Part shown: positions 55,726 to 63,914 of the stretch, piece by piece
How positions within the stretch are numbered: position 1 is the stretch's first letter
How the letters are laid out: every line of letters begins with the position of its first letter
Assembly (NCBI GenBank): GCA_963422685.1
Contig: OY730442.1
Location: forward strand, 1,736,001-1,800,000
DNA length: 64,000 nt
Direction of reading: 5' to 3'
Origin: Spongiihabitans sp963422685
GTDB taxonomy: Bacteria > Pseudomonadota > Gammaproteobacteria > Arenicellales > Poriferihabitantaceae
Position numbers and translations under genes: made by a program
Notes under the pieces: generated by a model
Databases searched by the model: none
What the model saw: the letters and a program-made list of their open reading frames with translations, nothing else
Told to the model about the DNA's origin: nothing

Positions 55726-56861
55726 GTCCGACAATGCAGCCTCCCGATTGGATCGGACGTCTCCGAAAAACCATCCTGAATAAAGCCCGGAGTATCCGTT
55801 CCCGGTTCAGGCGCCCCAAATTGCGACTTGGCCCGCTCAGTTCTCTTGCCCTGCTTGTCGCGATAGCGGCTGTCCCTCTTGTCGCAATAGCGACGACTGT
55901 CTACTGCTGGGATTGGCTGCAAGGCGCCGGAGAATCCAACAGCGCCACGCTACGCAATATAGGCTTGATCATTGCGGCCTTAATCGCTTTGCCGTTGGCG
56001 TTATGGCGCAGTTGGGTAGCTCAGCGTCAGGCAGACACGGCGCAACAAAGTTTAGTGAACGAGCGCTACCAGCGAGGCGCCGAGATGCTCGGCAATAGCA
56101 ATCTTTCGGTTCGCCTGGGCGGCATCTACGCGCTGCAGAGTCTGGCCGGGGAACATCCCGAGCTGTATCATATCCAGATCATGCGGCTGTTCTGCGCGTT
56201 CGTGCGCCAGACGACCGAGAGCGAAGAAGACACCGGCACCGAGCCGATAATCCGCGAGGACATTCAAGCCGTCATGGATGCGATCGGCTTTCGCGGCAAA
56301 AAGGGGATATCGCTCGAAAAAAATGCCCGCTGGGAAGAACGCTTCCAGATCGATCTGAGTGCAGCCGATCTGAGAAAATACAACCTTCGTGGTATGAACC
56401 TTGCCGGTGCAATCCTTGGGAAAACGAACCTGTCCGGCGCGAAGCTTACGGATGCGAAGCTGCACGGTGCGTATCTTTTGGATGCGGATATGTCCGGCGC
56501 AATTTTGTTCCACGCAACATTGTCCAAGTCGTCTCTCCTCAATGCGAAGTTGCCCCATGCCGACCTGTCTTATGCAAACCTGAAATGCGCCCGACTTGGG
56601 GGCGCGAATCTCTCCGATGCAACACTCTATAAGGCGGATCTGACTGGCGCATATCTTTTAGACGCAAATCTCTCGGGGGTAAAATTGGTTGTCGAGGATA
56701 TGTCTTCCGGCGAAAAAATACCGGCGACCGGCCTGACCCAGGCCGAATTCGATAAGGCCGTCGCCGACCCCGACAACCCTCCAAGGCTGGATCCCGCCGT
56801 GATCGACGCCGAGACCGGCAAGCCGCTGGTCTGGCGCGGCAAACGCCCGGGCAACCACTGA
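55722..56861 (+). CDS. Membrane-anchored pentapeptide-repeat protein
   Basis: About 379 aa from ATG 55722 (MSPTMQPP), overlapping the methyltransferase stop as ATGA. Two hydrophobic segments (about residues 40-63 and 82-98) are followed by a helical region (ERYQRGAEMLG, VRLGGIYALQSLA) and about fifteen A(D/N)LxX pentapeptides from about residue 207 to 315, which form a right-handed beta-helix. Such proteins often pair with defence or toxin genes; the function here is unknown. The tight coupling suggests a role with the methyltransferase. Confidence 0.82.
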   Translation: MSPTMQPPDWIGRLRKTILNKARSIRSRFRRPKLRLGPLSSLALLVAIAAVPLVAIATTVYCWDWLQGAGESNSATLRNIGLIIAALIALPLALWRSWVAQRQADTAQQSLVNERYQRGAEMLGNSNLSVRLGGIYALQSLAGEHPELYHIQIMRLFCAFVRQTTESEEDTGTEPIIREDIQAVMDAIGFRGKKGISLEKNARWEERFQIDLSAADLRKYNLRGMNLAGAILGKTNLSGAKLTDAKLHGAYLLDADMSGAILFHATLSKSSLLNAKLPHADLSYANLKCARLGGANLSDATLYKADLTGAYLLDANLSGVKLVVEDMSSGEKIPATGLTQAEFDKAVADPDNPPRLDPAVIDAETGKPLVWRGKRPGNH

Positions 56862-57359
56862 TCGTATAGGCCTGCAGATTGACAGAGGCCGGATCGGACG
56901 TCATCACTGTGTCGACTGCATGGCGCGCCCCCGAGACGTTTCTCTCCCGGTTCTGCGGTGTAGTAACTACCCTGGTCGAAGACGGTGGCTGGCCTGCGCC
57001 CGCTCCGGAGACCGTGAAGGTTCAATACTTTCACGGTATCGGGGGCACTACGGCGCGGGCGCCGCCCTGGGGGACGCCCTGCCTGTGCTCGGCGACACCA
57101 CCTTCGACATCCACCTTAACGCCGACGCCTGTTGGCGCAACGTCCCGGCGGCAGTCTGGCGCTACAGGCTCGGTGGTTGTCAGGTGTTGAAGAAGTGGCT
57201 TTCCTATCGGGAAAGCACTATTATCGGCCGCCCGCTCCAGCCGGAGGAAGTGCAGTACTTCACCGATACGGCGTGGTGGGTCGCTGCGATCCTGAAGACG
57301 GCTTCACGACCCGGATCCGGCGAAGCACCCAAATTCGAATATTCATACAGGAAGAAGCG
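56862..57359 (+). pseudogene. C-terminal relic of a second type ISP-like methyltransferase
   Basis: Near 57060-57320 the plus strand encodes DTTFDIHLNADACWRNV, LGGCQVLKKWLSYRE and PLQPEEVQYFTDT, a divergent copy of the last 80 residues of the large methyltransferase (about 55480-55710). The upstream part (56862-57040) is not similar, and no start is seen, so only a C-terminal fossil is left. The frame ends at TAA 57364-57366 just inside the next gene. The stretch also holds the probable promoter or leader of the following unknown gene. Confidence 0.75.
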
Positions 57360-58613
57360 ATGTTAACGAACGAACAGCGACAGGAAACGGTCCTCAGATT
57401 ACAGACTGCACTGTGCACGACCGCCAAGAGTCATCGCCTTGTCGGGAGCAAACGGGATTTGCATCCCGGCACGAATATGGCGATCCAATGGGGAGCCATC
57501 ACGCTGAGCTACTCCGGTCTTGAACAAACGCTGAAATACCTCGTGGCTGTGGAGCGAGGGAAGACCATAGAGGGCGTCCGCAAGTCACTCAAAAAGGATG
57601 GACACGATCTCTTCAAGATCTTCGGTTGCCTCGAAGAGGATACCAAGGAGACCTTGCGAGAACACTACGCTGTCTATCAGTCACTCCATTCCTACATTGA
57701 GATGCCGACATTGGATGAATTCCTCTGCGACGTATCCAGGGCACCAAATGAAAAAGACGGCATAGTTACGGGCTACGAACGGTGGCGCTACCTGCTCATC
57801 GAGGAAAAATCTATTCCCCGGAATAGTGCGGAAGCCATGTTGTCCATCTGGAGCGTGGCCGTGCGAATTGCTGAACGCAAGGAGTGTCCAAAAACTCTGC
57901 CAAGGATGCTCGAAGATGAAATCAAAAAGGAGATCCTTGATCGGTTGAACAGATTTCTTGACAGATCCAGATCCCAATCCATCCAACGTCGCTGCATATG
58001 GCGCGTGCGCCCAGGTGGAAGCCTCAACACGTTTGCGAAATTTATATGGAACCACGAGCGAGGACGCCCCGATACCTTCGGGGGTGCTCCTCAAGAAGTT
58101 CGGGAAGCGCTCGGACGCCGGCTGGAAGCGCTGGACGAGGAGAAACTGAGCGACGACACCTTGTTTTTCATTCAGCGTGCGCGCGGCTACTCCCCGCTGG
58201 GGCTGTCCATTCGCTGGAACGATACATCGGGCAGGTTCGAGAAGGTGCCCTGGAACCTGTGTCCCATGACCTCTGACAATTGTCCCGAAGACGCAATCGA
58301 AAAAGACGCGATCCAACTTGATTGCAGCACCACCCGCCGGGATCTGGTGAGGGAGCTTTACCGGGACTTCAGCGTGAGAGAACAGGCTCAGCCCACGAAA
58401 ACAGGACTATGGACGCGCACGGTCTCGGCCGTCAAACATACGGATCAAGGGGAAGAATGGCGTGTCGAAATCTGGCAACAATGTCTTGATAACAGAATTT
58501 GGGTGACCTGGCAGGGCGGGGAATCGGAAGCGGCCGAACGCCGCAAGTCCGAGCTCGGTCTTCGTGACCCTGAGGCGATCGAAACGGAGTGGCGGCAGGA
58601 TGAGGAAAATTAG
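57360..58613 (+). CDS. Protein of unknown function in defence-type island
   Basis: About 417 aa from ATG 57360, preceded by AGGAAGAAG. I do not recognise the family. The N-terminal half is predicted by eye to be mostly helical (IQWGAITLSYSGLEQTLKYL, GHDLFKIFGCL, LREHYAVYQSL), which loosely resembles HEPN-like domains; the C-terminal half contains tryptophan-rich strands (WRVEIWQQCLDNRIWVTW). No signal peptide or membrane segment is visible. Position after a restriction-type gene and before an integrase remnant suggests a phage defence role, but that is inference only. Confidence 0.6.
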   Translation: MLTNEQRQETVLRLQTALCTTAKSHRLVGSKRDLHPGTNMAIQWGAITLSYSGLEQTLKYLVAVERGKTIEGVRKSLKKDGHDLFKIFGCLEEDTKETLREHYAVYQSLHSYIEMPTLDEFLCDVSRAPNEKDGIVTGYERWRYLLIEEKSIPRNSAEAMLSIWSVAVRIAERKECPKTLPRMLEDEIKKEILDRLNRFLDRSRSQSIQRRCIWRVRPGGSLNTFAKFIWNHERGRPDTFGGAPQEVREALGRRLEALDEEKLSDDTLFFIQRARGYSPLGLSIRWNDTSGRFEKVPWNLCPMTSDNCPEDAIEKDAIQLDCSTTRRDLVRELYRDFSVREQAQPTKTGLWTRTVSAVKHTDQGEEWRVEIWQQCLDNRIWVTWQGGESEAAERRKSELGLRDPEAIETEWRQDEEN

Positions 58614-59532
58614 CCGCACCCCAAGGGGATTGTGTGGACGTCCTGTCGCCGGGCGCCTTTAGCGGTTGCGTCAAGTCGTTTACACCGTTGTTGCCATAGC
58701 CGCCGCGATGGCGGCTCCGACCTTTTCCGCCGCTTCGACCAGGTGCGCATCGTCAAGATGGGCGTAGCCGGCCGTGGTGCGGCGCCGCCGGTGCCCGAGA
58801 AGCCTGCCGACCAGGGGCAGATTCTCGCCCGACATGACCGCCTGGCTTGCGGCGGTATGGCGCAGGTCGTGCAGACGCAGGCTGCCGAGCGGCGCCGCGC
58901 GGGCCGGTCTTCGAATCCCGAAGGCTGATGACGTTCTTGCCGATATCGCGCCAGCGCAGGTCGAGCACTTCGCTGCGCCAGCAACCGGATCGCGGCGACT
59001 GCCTCGGGCCATTCCGCCTCGTGGCCGTCGAGCGCACTTTCTCACGGGATGAACATACGGCGCGCTTCAACTACCGTTACCGTCGCAGCGATTTTCCGGG
59101 ATATTCGCGCCATGCAGGCTGCTCCAGGGCCTGAACAGGTACGCTATCCTGCTTATCGCACATCCCTGATCAAGATACCGGTCGATAACGAAAGGAATAC
59201 GATGACCGACAACAGCCATAGTGTTGATTCGCAAATCGAGGAAGGGATTAATTTCTATATGGCGTGAATCGCGCAATCAAGTGGCGCATGAAATCAAAGG
59301 AGGATTTGTGATATGCGAAAACAGAGGTATTCAAGCACGTAATGCGTTGAGAGTGTTTATCTGCAATTGTGGATTATTCTTGAGCTTATTGCTTCCGCCT
59401 GATCAGGCAGGGCATCATGCCCCGCGAATTTTGGGTAAACGTCTGGCAGGTGGTGCTGGTGATTAGCCCGTGATCCAATTAACTTGGCATTGCCATTTAC
59501 GGCGCCAATAAATACCCCGGCAATACCATTTC
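58614..59532. other. Island end: integrase remnant and non-coding DNA
   Basis: Contains the decayed integrase (58680-59070). The rest (59070-59532) has a 21-codon plus-strand frame at 59199-59267 and no recognisable gene. Composition returns to the chromosomal average from about 59150, marking the likely right border of the foreign block. Confidence 0.5.
58680..59070 (-). pseudogene. Tyrosine recombinase (integrase) C-terminal remnant
   Basis: Three consecutive pieces lie in three different minus-strand frames: ALDGHEAEWPEAVAAIRLL, then RSEVLDLRWRDIGKNVI with the first catalytic-type Arg of the RSE motif, then LHDLRHTAASQAVMSG and LVGRLLGHRRRRTTAGYAH, with the HxLRH and LLGH motifs and the catalytic Tyr in GYAHL. 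The N-terminal part is absent and at least two frameshifting lesions exist, so it is inactive. It is probably the remnant of the element that brought in the GC-rich block. Confidence 0.85.
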
Positions 59533-59820
59533 TTATACCGCCTGGCGCGATTTCGCCCGCCGCCGCCGCGCCGCCGTGGGTGAAATTGACAACGGCCGGT
59601 AAATCTCGACTCGGTCGTTGTCGGCGAGTTCAAACTCCAGATTCTGTCTCAGCCCATAAACCCCGACTTGCTGGGTTTTCAGATCAATTTCAGGATATTT
59701 TTCGCAGATCCCGGATTGATTGATCGCCGATTTTATGGATGTGCCGGATGGGCAGCGTACCCGGATCATCTCCTGATGTTCGGCCAATGCGTATACCACG
59801 GTGATGCTAATCTCGTTCAT
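59533..59820 (-). CDS. rnfH: RnfH-family ubiquitin-like protein
   Basis: About 95 aa from ATG 59820 (MNEISITVVYAL); an earlier in-frame ATG lies inside ratA and is not used. The VVYAL start, GVYGLRQ and DRVEIYRPL are the RnfH signature of a beta-grasp fold. It overlaps the end of ratA by 14 bases, the standard ratA-rnfH pair. Function is poorly known; the basic tail (RRRRAKSRQ) is typical. Confidence 0.92.
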   Translation of the reverse strand: MNEISITVVYALAEHQEMIRVRCPSGTSIKSAINQSGICEKYPEIDLKTQQVGVYGLRQNLEFELADNDRVEIYRPLSISPTAARRRRAKSRQAV

Positions 59821-60259
59821 AATCTGGCTTACGGTAAATTTCGTCGGCCCGTTTGGAGAATGAATCAATCATGGAGTCGGCAATCATCCTGAATACCGGC
59901 CCGACAATTTTTCCGATTAATCTATTGGAAAAACCAAATTCCAGGTTCAAGGCGACTTTTGAGACATTGGGTTCCAGCGCGGTAAACTGCCAGCAGCCGG
60001 ATAACGTGCTAAACGGGCCGTCCACCAATGTAAGGATGGTTTTTTCATGCCCGATCAATTGATTTTTTGTGGTGAAAGTTTTGTTTATCCCTTTAAATGC
60101 GATTGTTACCGAGGCCACAACCTCATCTTCTGTACGACTCAACTCTCTGGCCCCGCCGCACCATGGCAGAAATTCCGCATACCTGTTCACATCGTTGACC
60201 AGTGTAAACATATTCTGCGCACTGTGCATGACCAGCGCTGATCGTTTAACCGTATACAT
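59807..60259 (-). CDS. ratA: RatA-type START/COQ10-domain protein
   Basis: A 150-aa polyketide cyclase/START-like protein, with the N-terminal MFTLVNDVNRYAEFLPWCG and C-terminal helix (GPVFRMIADSMIDSFSKRADEIY). E. coli RatA was described as blocking 70S association; relatives of the COQ10 type bind ubiquinone. It is divergent from smpB, the usual gammaproteobacterial layout. Confidence 0.94.
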   Translation of the reverse strand: MYTVKRSALVMHSAQNMFTLVNDVNRYAEFLPWCGGARELSRTEDEVVASVTIAFKGINKTFTTKNQLIGHEKTILTLVDGPFSTLSGCWQFTALEPNVSKVALNLEFGFSNRLIGKIVGPVFRMIADSMIDSFSKRADEIYRKPDYERD

Positions 60260-60354
60260 CGGGCAGGACTGTTACCCCACTGATTTTGACATCTGGATTA
60301 TACTTAAGACCTGCGCATTGCATTCAGATTACGTGTCATACGGCGCATTTTAAA

Positions 60355-60825
60355 ATGGCAAAAAAGAAAAAACAGAAGCATTCCAATACCATCGCGCTTA
60401 ATCCCAGGGCAAGGTATGATTATGCCATCAAAGAGCAATTCGAGGCAGGTCTGGTGCTGGAAGGCTGGGAGGTGAAGAGTTTACGGGACGGCCGTGCCCA
60501 GCTAAAAGAGAGTTATGCCATGATCTACAAAGGCGAGATGTTTCTGGTCGGTGCGCATTTCTCGCCCCTGTCCACCGCCTCCACGCATAGTCACCCCAAC
60601 CCGACCCGCAACAGGAAGTTGTTGCTGCACAACCGGGAAATCAGCAAACTTGTCGGCGCCACTGAACGGGACGGCTATACCATCGTCCCACTCAGTCTGT
60701 ATTGGCAAAGAGGGAAAGTAAAGGTAAAAATTGCGCTGGCCAAAGGCAAGAAGCTATACGACAAACGCCAGTCCATCAAACAACGGGATTGGGATCGTCA
60801 AAAACACCGGATTATGCAGCAGTAA
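60355..60825 (+). CDS. smpB: SsrA-binding protein SmpB
   Basis: A 156-aa SmpB starting MAKKKKQK at 60355; a longer in-frame start at 60286 adds unrelated residues. The beta-barrel core (RYDYAIKEQFEAGLVLEGWE) and basic C-terminal tail (KKLYDKRQSIKQRDWDR) needed for trans-translation with tmRNA are present. No tmRNA gene was found nearby in the window. Confidence 0.96.
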   Translation: MAKKKKQKHSNTIALNPRARYDYAIKEQFEAGLVLEGWEVKSLRDGRAQLKESYAMIYKGEMFLVGAHFSPLSTASTHSHPNPTRNRKLLLHNREISKLVGATERDGYTIVPLSLYWQRGKVKVKIALAKGKKLYDKRQSIKQRDWDRQKHRIMQQ

Positions 60826-60951
60826 ATTCCAGACCTGAATGCGGCGGACCCACGTGGCCGCCTGAACAGGCTTGACTTTCGCGCCCAAATTGACCATATT
60901 CCGCGTCCGTTGTTTGACCGATTCATTGATTCTGAAAATTGAGGATGACCT

Positions 60952-61215
60952 TTGGCTAATTCACCCCAGGCACGGAAACGCGCCCGACAAAATGTAACAC
61001 GCCGAGCGCGTAATACGAGTCAGCGCTCCTCATTGCGCTCGTCCATCAAAAAACTTTTGAAGCTTGTGGCCGAGAACAATAAGGAAGGCGCGGCCACTGC
61101 GTACAAAGCGGCCGTCTCTAACATTGATCGCGCCGCCGCAAAAGGTCTCCACCACAAAAACCGTGCGGCCCGCCTGAAGCGCCGCCTGAACAATAGACTA
61201 AGAGCGCTGGCATAA
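60952..61215 (+). CDS. rpsT: 30S ribosomal protein S20
   Basis: An 87-aa bS20 (ANSPQARKRARQN start). The initiation codon is TTG at 60952 with GAGGATGA upstream; E. coli rpsT also starts with UUG, which is part of its autoregulation, so the unusual start is probably conserved and meaningful. Very basic and helical, as expected for a 16S rRNA-binding protein. It is convergent to proB. Confidence 0.97.
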   Translation: MANSPQARKRARQNVTRRARNTSQRSSLRSSIKKLLKLVAENNKEGAATAYKAAVSNIDRAAAKGLHHKNRAARLKRRLNNRLRALA

Positions 61216-61262
61216 TCAGCACTGATATACTTAGTTTGGGCCGGCATATTTTTCATGTGCAA

Positions 61263-62387
61263 TCATATTGTTATGGCAATATTGTCGCGGTGAATTAATT
61301 CACTCTCACCGCGATACCCCAAAACGGCTGCAATTTTACCGCTGGGAATGCCGATGATTTTACTGGCTTCATCGGCGTTGTAGTTGACCAGGCCCCGGGC
61401 AATTTCGCAGCCCTTTTGATCGACGCAAATAACCAGTTCGCCCCGCGTAAATGCGCCCTCCACTGCGGTGACACCAATGGCCAGCAAGCTTCGCCCTGAC
61501 TCCTTCAATACGCTGACCGCGCCGTTATCGAGCACCAGTTTTCCGTTTCCCCGCAACTGACCGGCAAGCCATTGCTTTTTTGCCGCAATACGGCCGCGAC
61601 CTGGAAATAACATGGTGCCCAGTTCGTCCCCTGCGCGTAGCTTCAACAGGATGTTCTTTTCCTGGCCAGAGGCAATGATTGTCGTTGCCCCGGAGCCCGA
61701 CGCTTTCCGTGCCGCTTTAATTTTAGTTACCATGCCACCGCTTCCAGATACCCCGGCACAACCCGCTACGGCCAGTAACCCGGGGTCATCTGCTTTTCCA
61801 TAGGCAATCAGATTGGCCGGTTGTGCATTTCTGGGGTCCTGGTCGTAGAGTCCGGCCTGGTCGGTCAGCAGCACCAGGCATTCTGCTTCCACCAGATTGG
61901 TGGTTAATGCCGCCAACGTGTCATTATCACCAAACCGAATCTCTTCGTTTACCACGGCATCATTCTCATTAACAATGGCAACCACGTTCAGACCCAATAA
62001 CTCGCGCAATGTGCTTCTGGCGTTGAGGTATCGCTGTCGATTCGCCAGGTCGGCATGGGTCAGCAGAATCTGTGCGGTCAATATGCGATGTTTTTGGAAA
62101 GCCGTCTCATAGCTTTGGATTAGCCCCATCTGGCCAACCGCCGCAGCGGCTTGTAATTTGTGCACATCCCCCGGTCGGTCCAGCCAGCCCAGTCTGCGCA
62201 TTCCTTCTCCTATGGACCCGGATGATACCAGCACAATATCCACACCCTGATTTTTCAGCCGGGTAATTTGCCGTACCAGCGAATTGATGGCGCTGCGATT
62301 GAGGCCGAATTCCGCGTCCGTCAACAACGACGTGCCGATTTTGATCACCCATCGAGTCGATTCGGTTAATGCCGTTCGCGATGTCAT
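61263..62387 (-). CDS. proB: Glutamate 5-kinase
   Basis: About 374 aa from ATG 62387 (MTSRTALTES); a longer frame runs into obgE and is rejected. It catalyses the first step of proline synthesis. The amino acid kinase domain has VIKIGTSLLTD, LVSSGSIGEGMRRLG and the NENDAV loop, followed by the substrate/nucleotide region GSGGMVTKIKAA. The last 90 residues form the PUA domain, as in E. coli ProB. Overlaps obgE by four bases (ATGA). Confidence 0.95.
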   Translation of the reverse strand: MTSRTALTESTRWVIKIGTSLLTDAEFGLNRSAINSLVRQITRLKNQGVDIVLVSSGSIGEGMRRLGWLDRPGDVHKLQAAAAVGQMGLIQSYETAFQKHRILTAQILLTHADLANRQRYLNARSTLRELLGLNVVAIVNENDAVVNEEIRFGDNDTLAALTTNLVEAECLVLLTDQAGLYDQDPRNAQPANLIAYGKADDPGLLAVAGCAGVSGSGGMVTKIKAARKASGSGATTIIASGQEKNILLKLRAGDELGTMLFPGRGRIAAKKQWLAGQLRGNGKLVLDNGAVSVLKESGRSLLAIGVTAVEGAFTRGELVICVDQKGCEIARGLVNYNADEASKIIGIPSGKIAAVLGYRGESELIHRDNIAITI

Positions 62388-63454
62388 TGCACCGACACCT
62401 GACCCGCAAACGGCCCCGGGTTCTCCAGCCCGGGCTGGAGTGCCTGGTCTATCTGCATTAAACGATTCATCAAATCGCCAGTCAGCCGAGCACAGCCTTC
62501 TCCGGTTGCCGCCGATATGCGATAAACCGCACCACTCCACGACAACTTCTTCTTCAACCGGGATTCAATTTCCATGGCCATTTGCCGTTCCACAGTGTCA
62601 ACCTTGTTGAGTATCAGCCAGCGTTCCCTATCCGCCAGAGATTGCGCAAAGCTGCTTAATTCCCGTTCAATCTGTCGCACTCCCAGCGCAACATCTGTTT
62701 CATCAACGGGCGCGATATCGACTATATGAAGCAATATCCTGGTGCGTTGTAAATGCTTTAAAAACCGGATGCCAAGTCCAGCCCCCTGGGCGGCGCCTGC
62801 AATCAAGCCGGGGATATCGGCAATCACAAAACCGGATGAATGGCCGATATCCACCACCCCTAACTGCGGGTGCAGCGTGGTAAACGGATAATCCGCAATT
62901 TTCGGGCGAGCATGGGAAACGGCGCTTAGTAAGGTCGATTTCCCTGCATTGGGTAATCCAAGCAGTCCCACATCGGCCAGAACCTTTAATTCCAGCCTCA
63001 GCCGCCTTTCATCCCCCGGCCTGCCATCGGTTGTACGGCGCGGTGCGCGGTTTGTACTGGATTTGAAGTTTACATTGCCCAGCCCGCGCCTTCCCCCGGC
63101 GGCCACCAATAACCGATCACCGTGTTTGGTGACATCGCCAATCAGTTCATTGGTTTCGGCATCGGTGACCATAGTGCCGAGCGGTACGTCGATGATGAGA
63201 TCCGCGCCATCCCTGCCAAACCGGTCACGGCCCGCGCCGCTTTGTCCGCTTTTGGCGCGATACTGTCGGATAAACCTGAAATCTGCCAGCGTATTCAAGC
63301 CGCTTTTGGCAACCAGGTAAATGCTGCCGCCATTGCCGCCATTGCCGCCATCAGGACCACCCTTTGGGCGAAATTTCTCACGCAGAAAGCTCATGCCGCC
63401 ATTGCCGCCTTTGCCGGCGATTACGCGAATTGTGACTTCGTCAACGAATTTCAT
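62384..63454 (-). CDS. obgE: GTPase ObgE/CgtA
   Basis: About 356 aa from ATG 63454 (MKFVDEVTIRVIAG). The glycine-rich Obg fold (GKGGNGGMSFLREKFRPKGG, residues about 13-32) is followed by the GTPase domain: G1 GLPNAGKSTLLSAV (about 165), G3 DIPG (about 212) and G4 NKVD (about 282). It acts in 50S assembly and the stringent response. It follows rpmA across a hairpin and is coupled to proB. Confidence 0.96.
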   Translation of the reverse strand: MKFVDEVTIRVIAGKGGNGGMSFLREKFRPKGGPDGGNGGNGGSIYLVAKSGLNTLADFRFIRQYRAKSGQSGAGRDRFGRDGADLIIDVPLGTMVTDAETNELIGDVTKHGDRLLVAAGGRRGLGNVNFKSSTNRAPRRTTDGRPGDERRLRLELKVLADVGLLGLPNAGKSTLLSAVSHARPKIADYPFTTLHPQLGVVDIGHSSGFVIADIPGLIAGAAQGAGLGIRFLKHLQRTRILLHIVDIAPVDETDVALGVRQIERELSSFAQSLADRERWLILNKVDTVERQMAMEIESRLKKKLSWSGAVYRISAATGEGCARLTGDLMNRLMQIDQALQPGLENPGPFAGQVSVQ

Positions 63455-63521
63455 TTGTCTGTTTTTAATCCAGTCTAATGAAGTATAGCCAACGCCTGGC
63501 CGTTTTCGTACATCCCACAAA

Positions 63522-63563
63522 CAAAAACCCCCGCCTTGCAGCCAAAGCGGGGGGTGTTTTTTT
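63522..63563 (-). terminator. Bidirectional intrinsic terminator or attenuator between rpmA and obgE
   Basis: A 7-bp GC stem (CCCCCGC 63528-63534 and GCGGGGG 63547-63553) with a 12-base loop is flanked by a run of A on the left and of T on the right. On the minus strand the stem is followed by TTTTTGTTTG, so transcripts from rplU-rpmA can end here and obgE may be only partly co-transcribed. Confidence 0.8.
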
Positions 63564-63580
63564 CTGTTATCCGGGATAAT

Positions 63581-63838
63581 TTACCCGGTAACGACACTCA
63601 CTGTTCTGCGCTTTTTAGGGCCCTTGACTGAAAACAGCACTTTACCGGGTGCGGTTGCGAACAGGGTGAAATCTTTTCCAAGTCGGGTATTTTTCCCGGG
63701 ATGGAACGAACTGCCGCGTTGTCGTATGATGATATTGCCCGCCAGCACTTGCTCGCCGCCATACTTTTTAACACCCAGCCGTTTGGATACGGAATCGCGA
63801 CCGTTTCTGGAGCTGCCGCCTGCTTTTTTATGCGCCAT
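63581..63838 (-). CDS. rpmA: 50S ribosomal protein L27
   Basis: An 85-aa bL27, MAHKKAGGSSRNGRDSVSKR at the N-terminus, which reaches into the peptidyl transferase centre, and IIRQRGS/FHPG in the body. It is in the standard rplU-rpmA-obgE order. Confidence 0.97.
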   Translation of the reverse strand: MAHKKAGGSSRNGRDSVSKRLGVKKYGGEQVLAGNIIIRQRGSSFHPGKNTRLGKDFTLFATAPGKVLFSVKGPKKRRTVSVVTG

Positions 63839-63914
63839 GAGATGCCTCGGTCTTTTTTAATTTAAATTTGAACCTGCCGCCCGGAATTTTGCCGCTGTTC
63901 AGCCAACTTTTTCT

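Noticed and set aside
59049..59267. Short plus-strand frame after the integrase remnant
   Set aside because: Overlaps the integrase antisense and lacks motif or ribosome-binding site; only the last 22 codons look protein-like.
59800..61000. tmRNA (ssrA) near smpB as a target of the integrase
   Set aside because: I looked for the tRNA-like ends and tag frame on both strands and found none.
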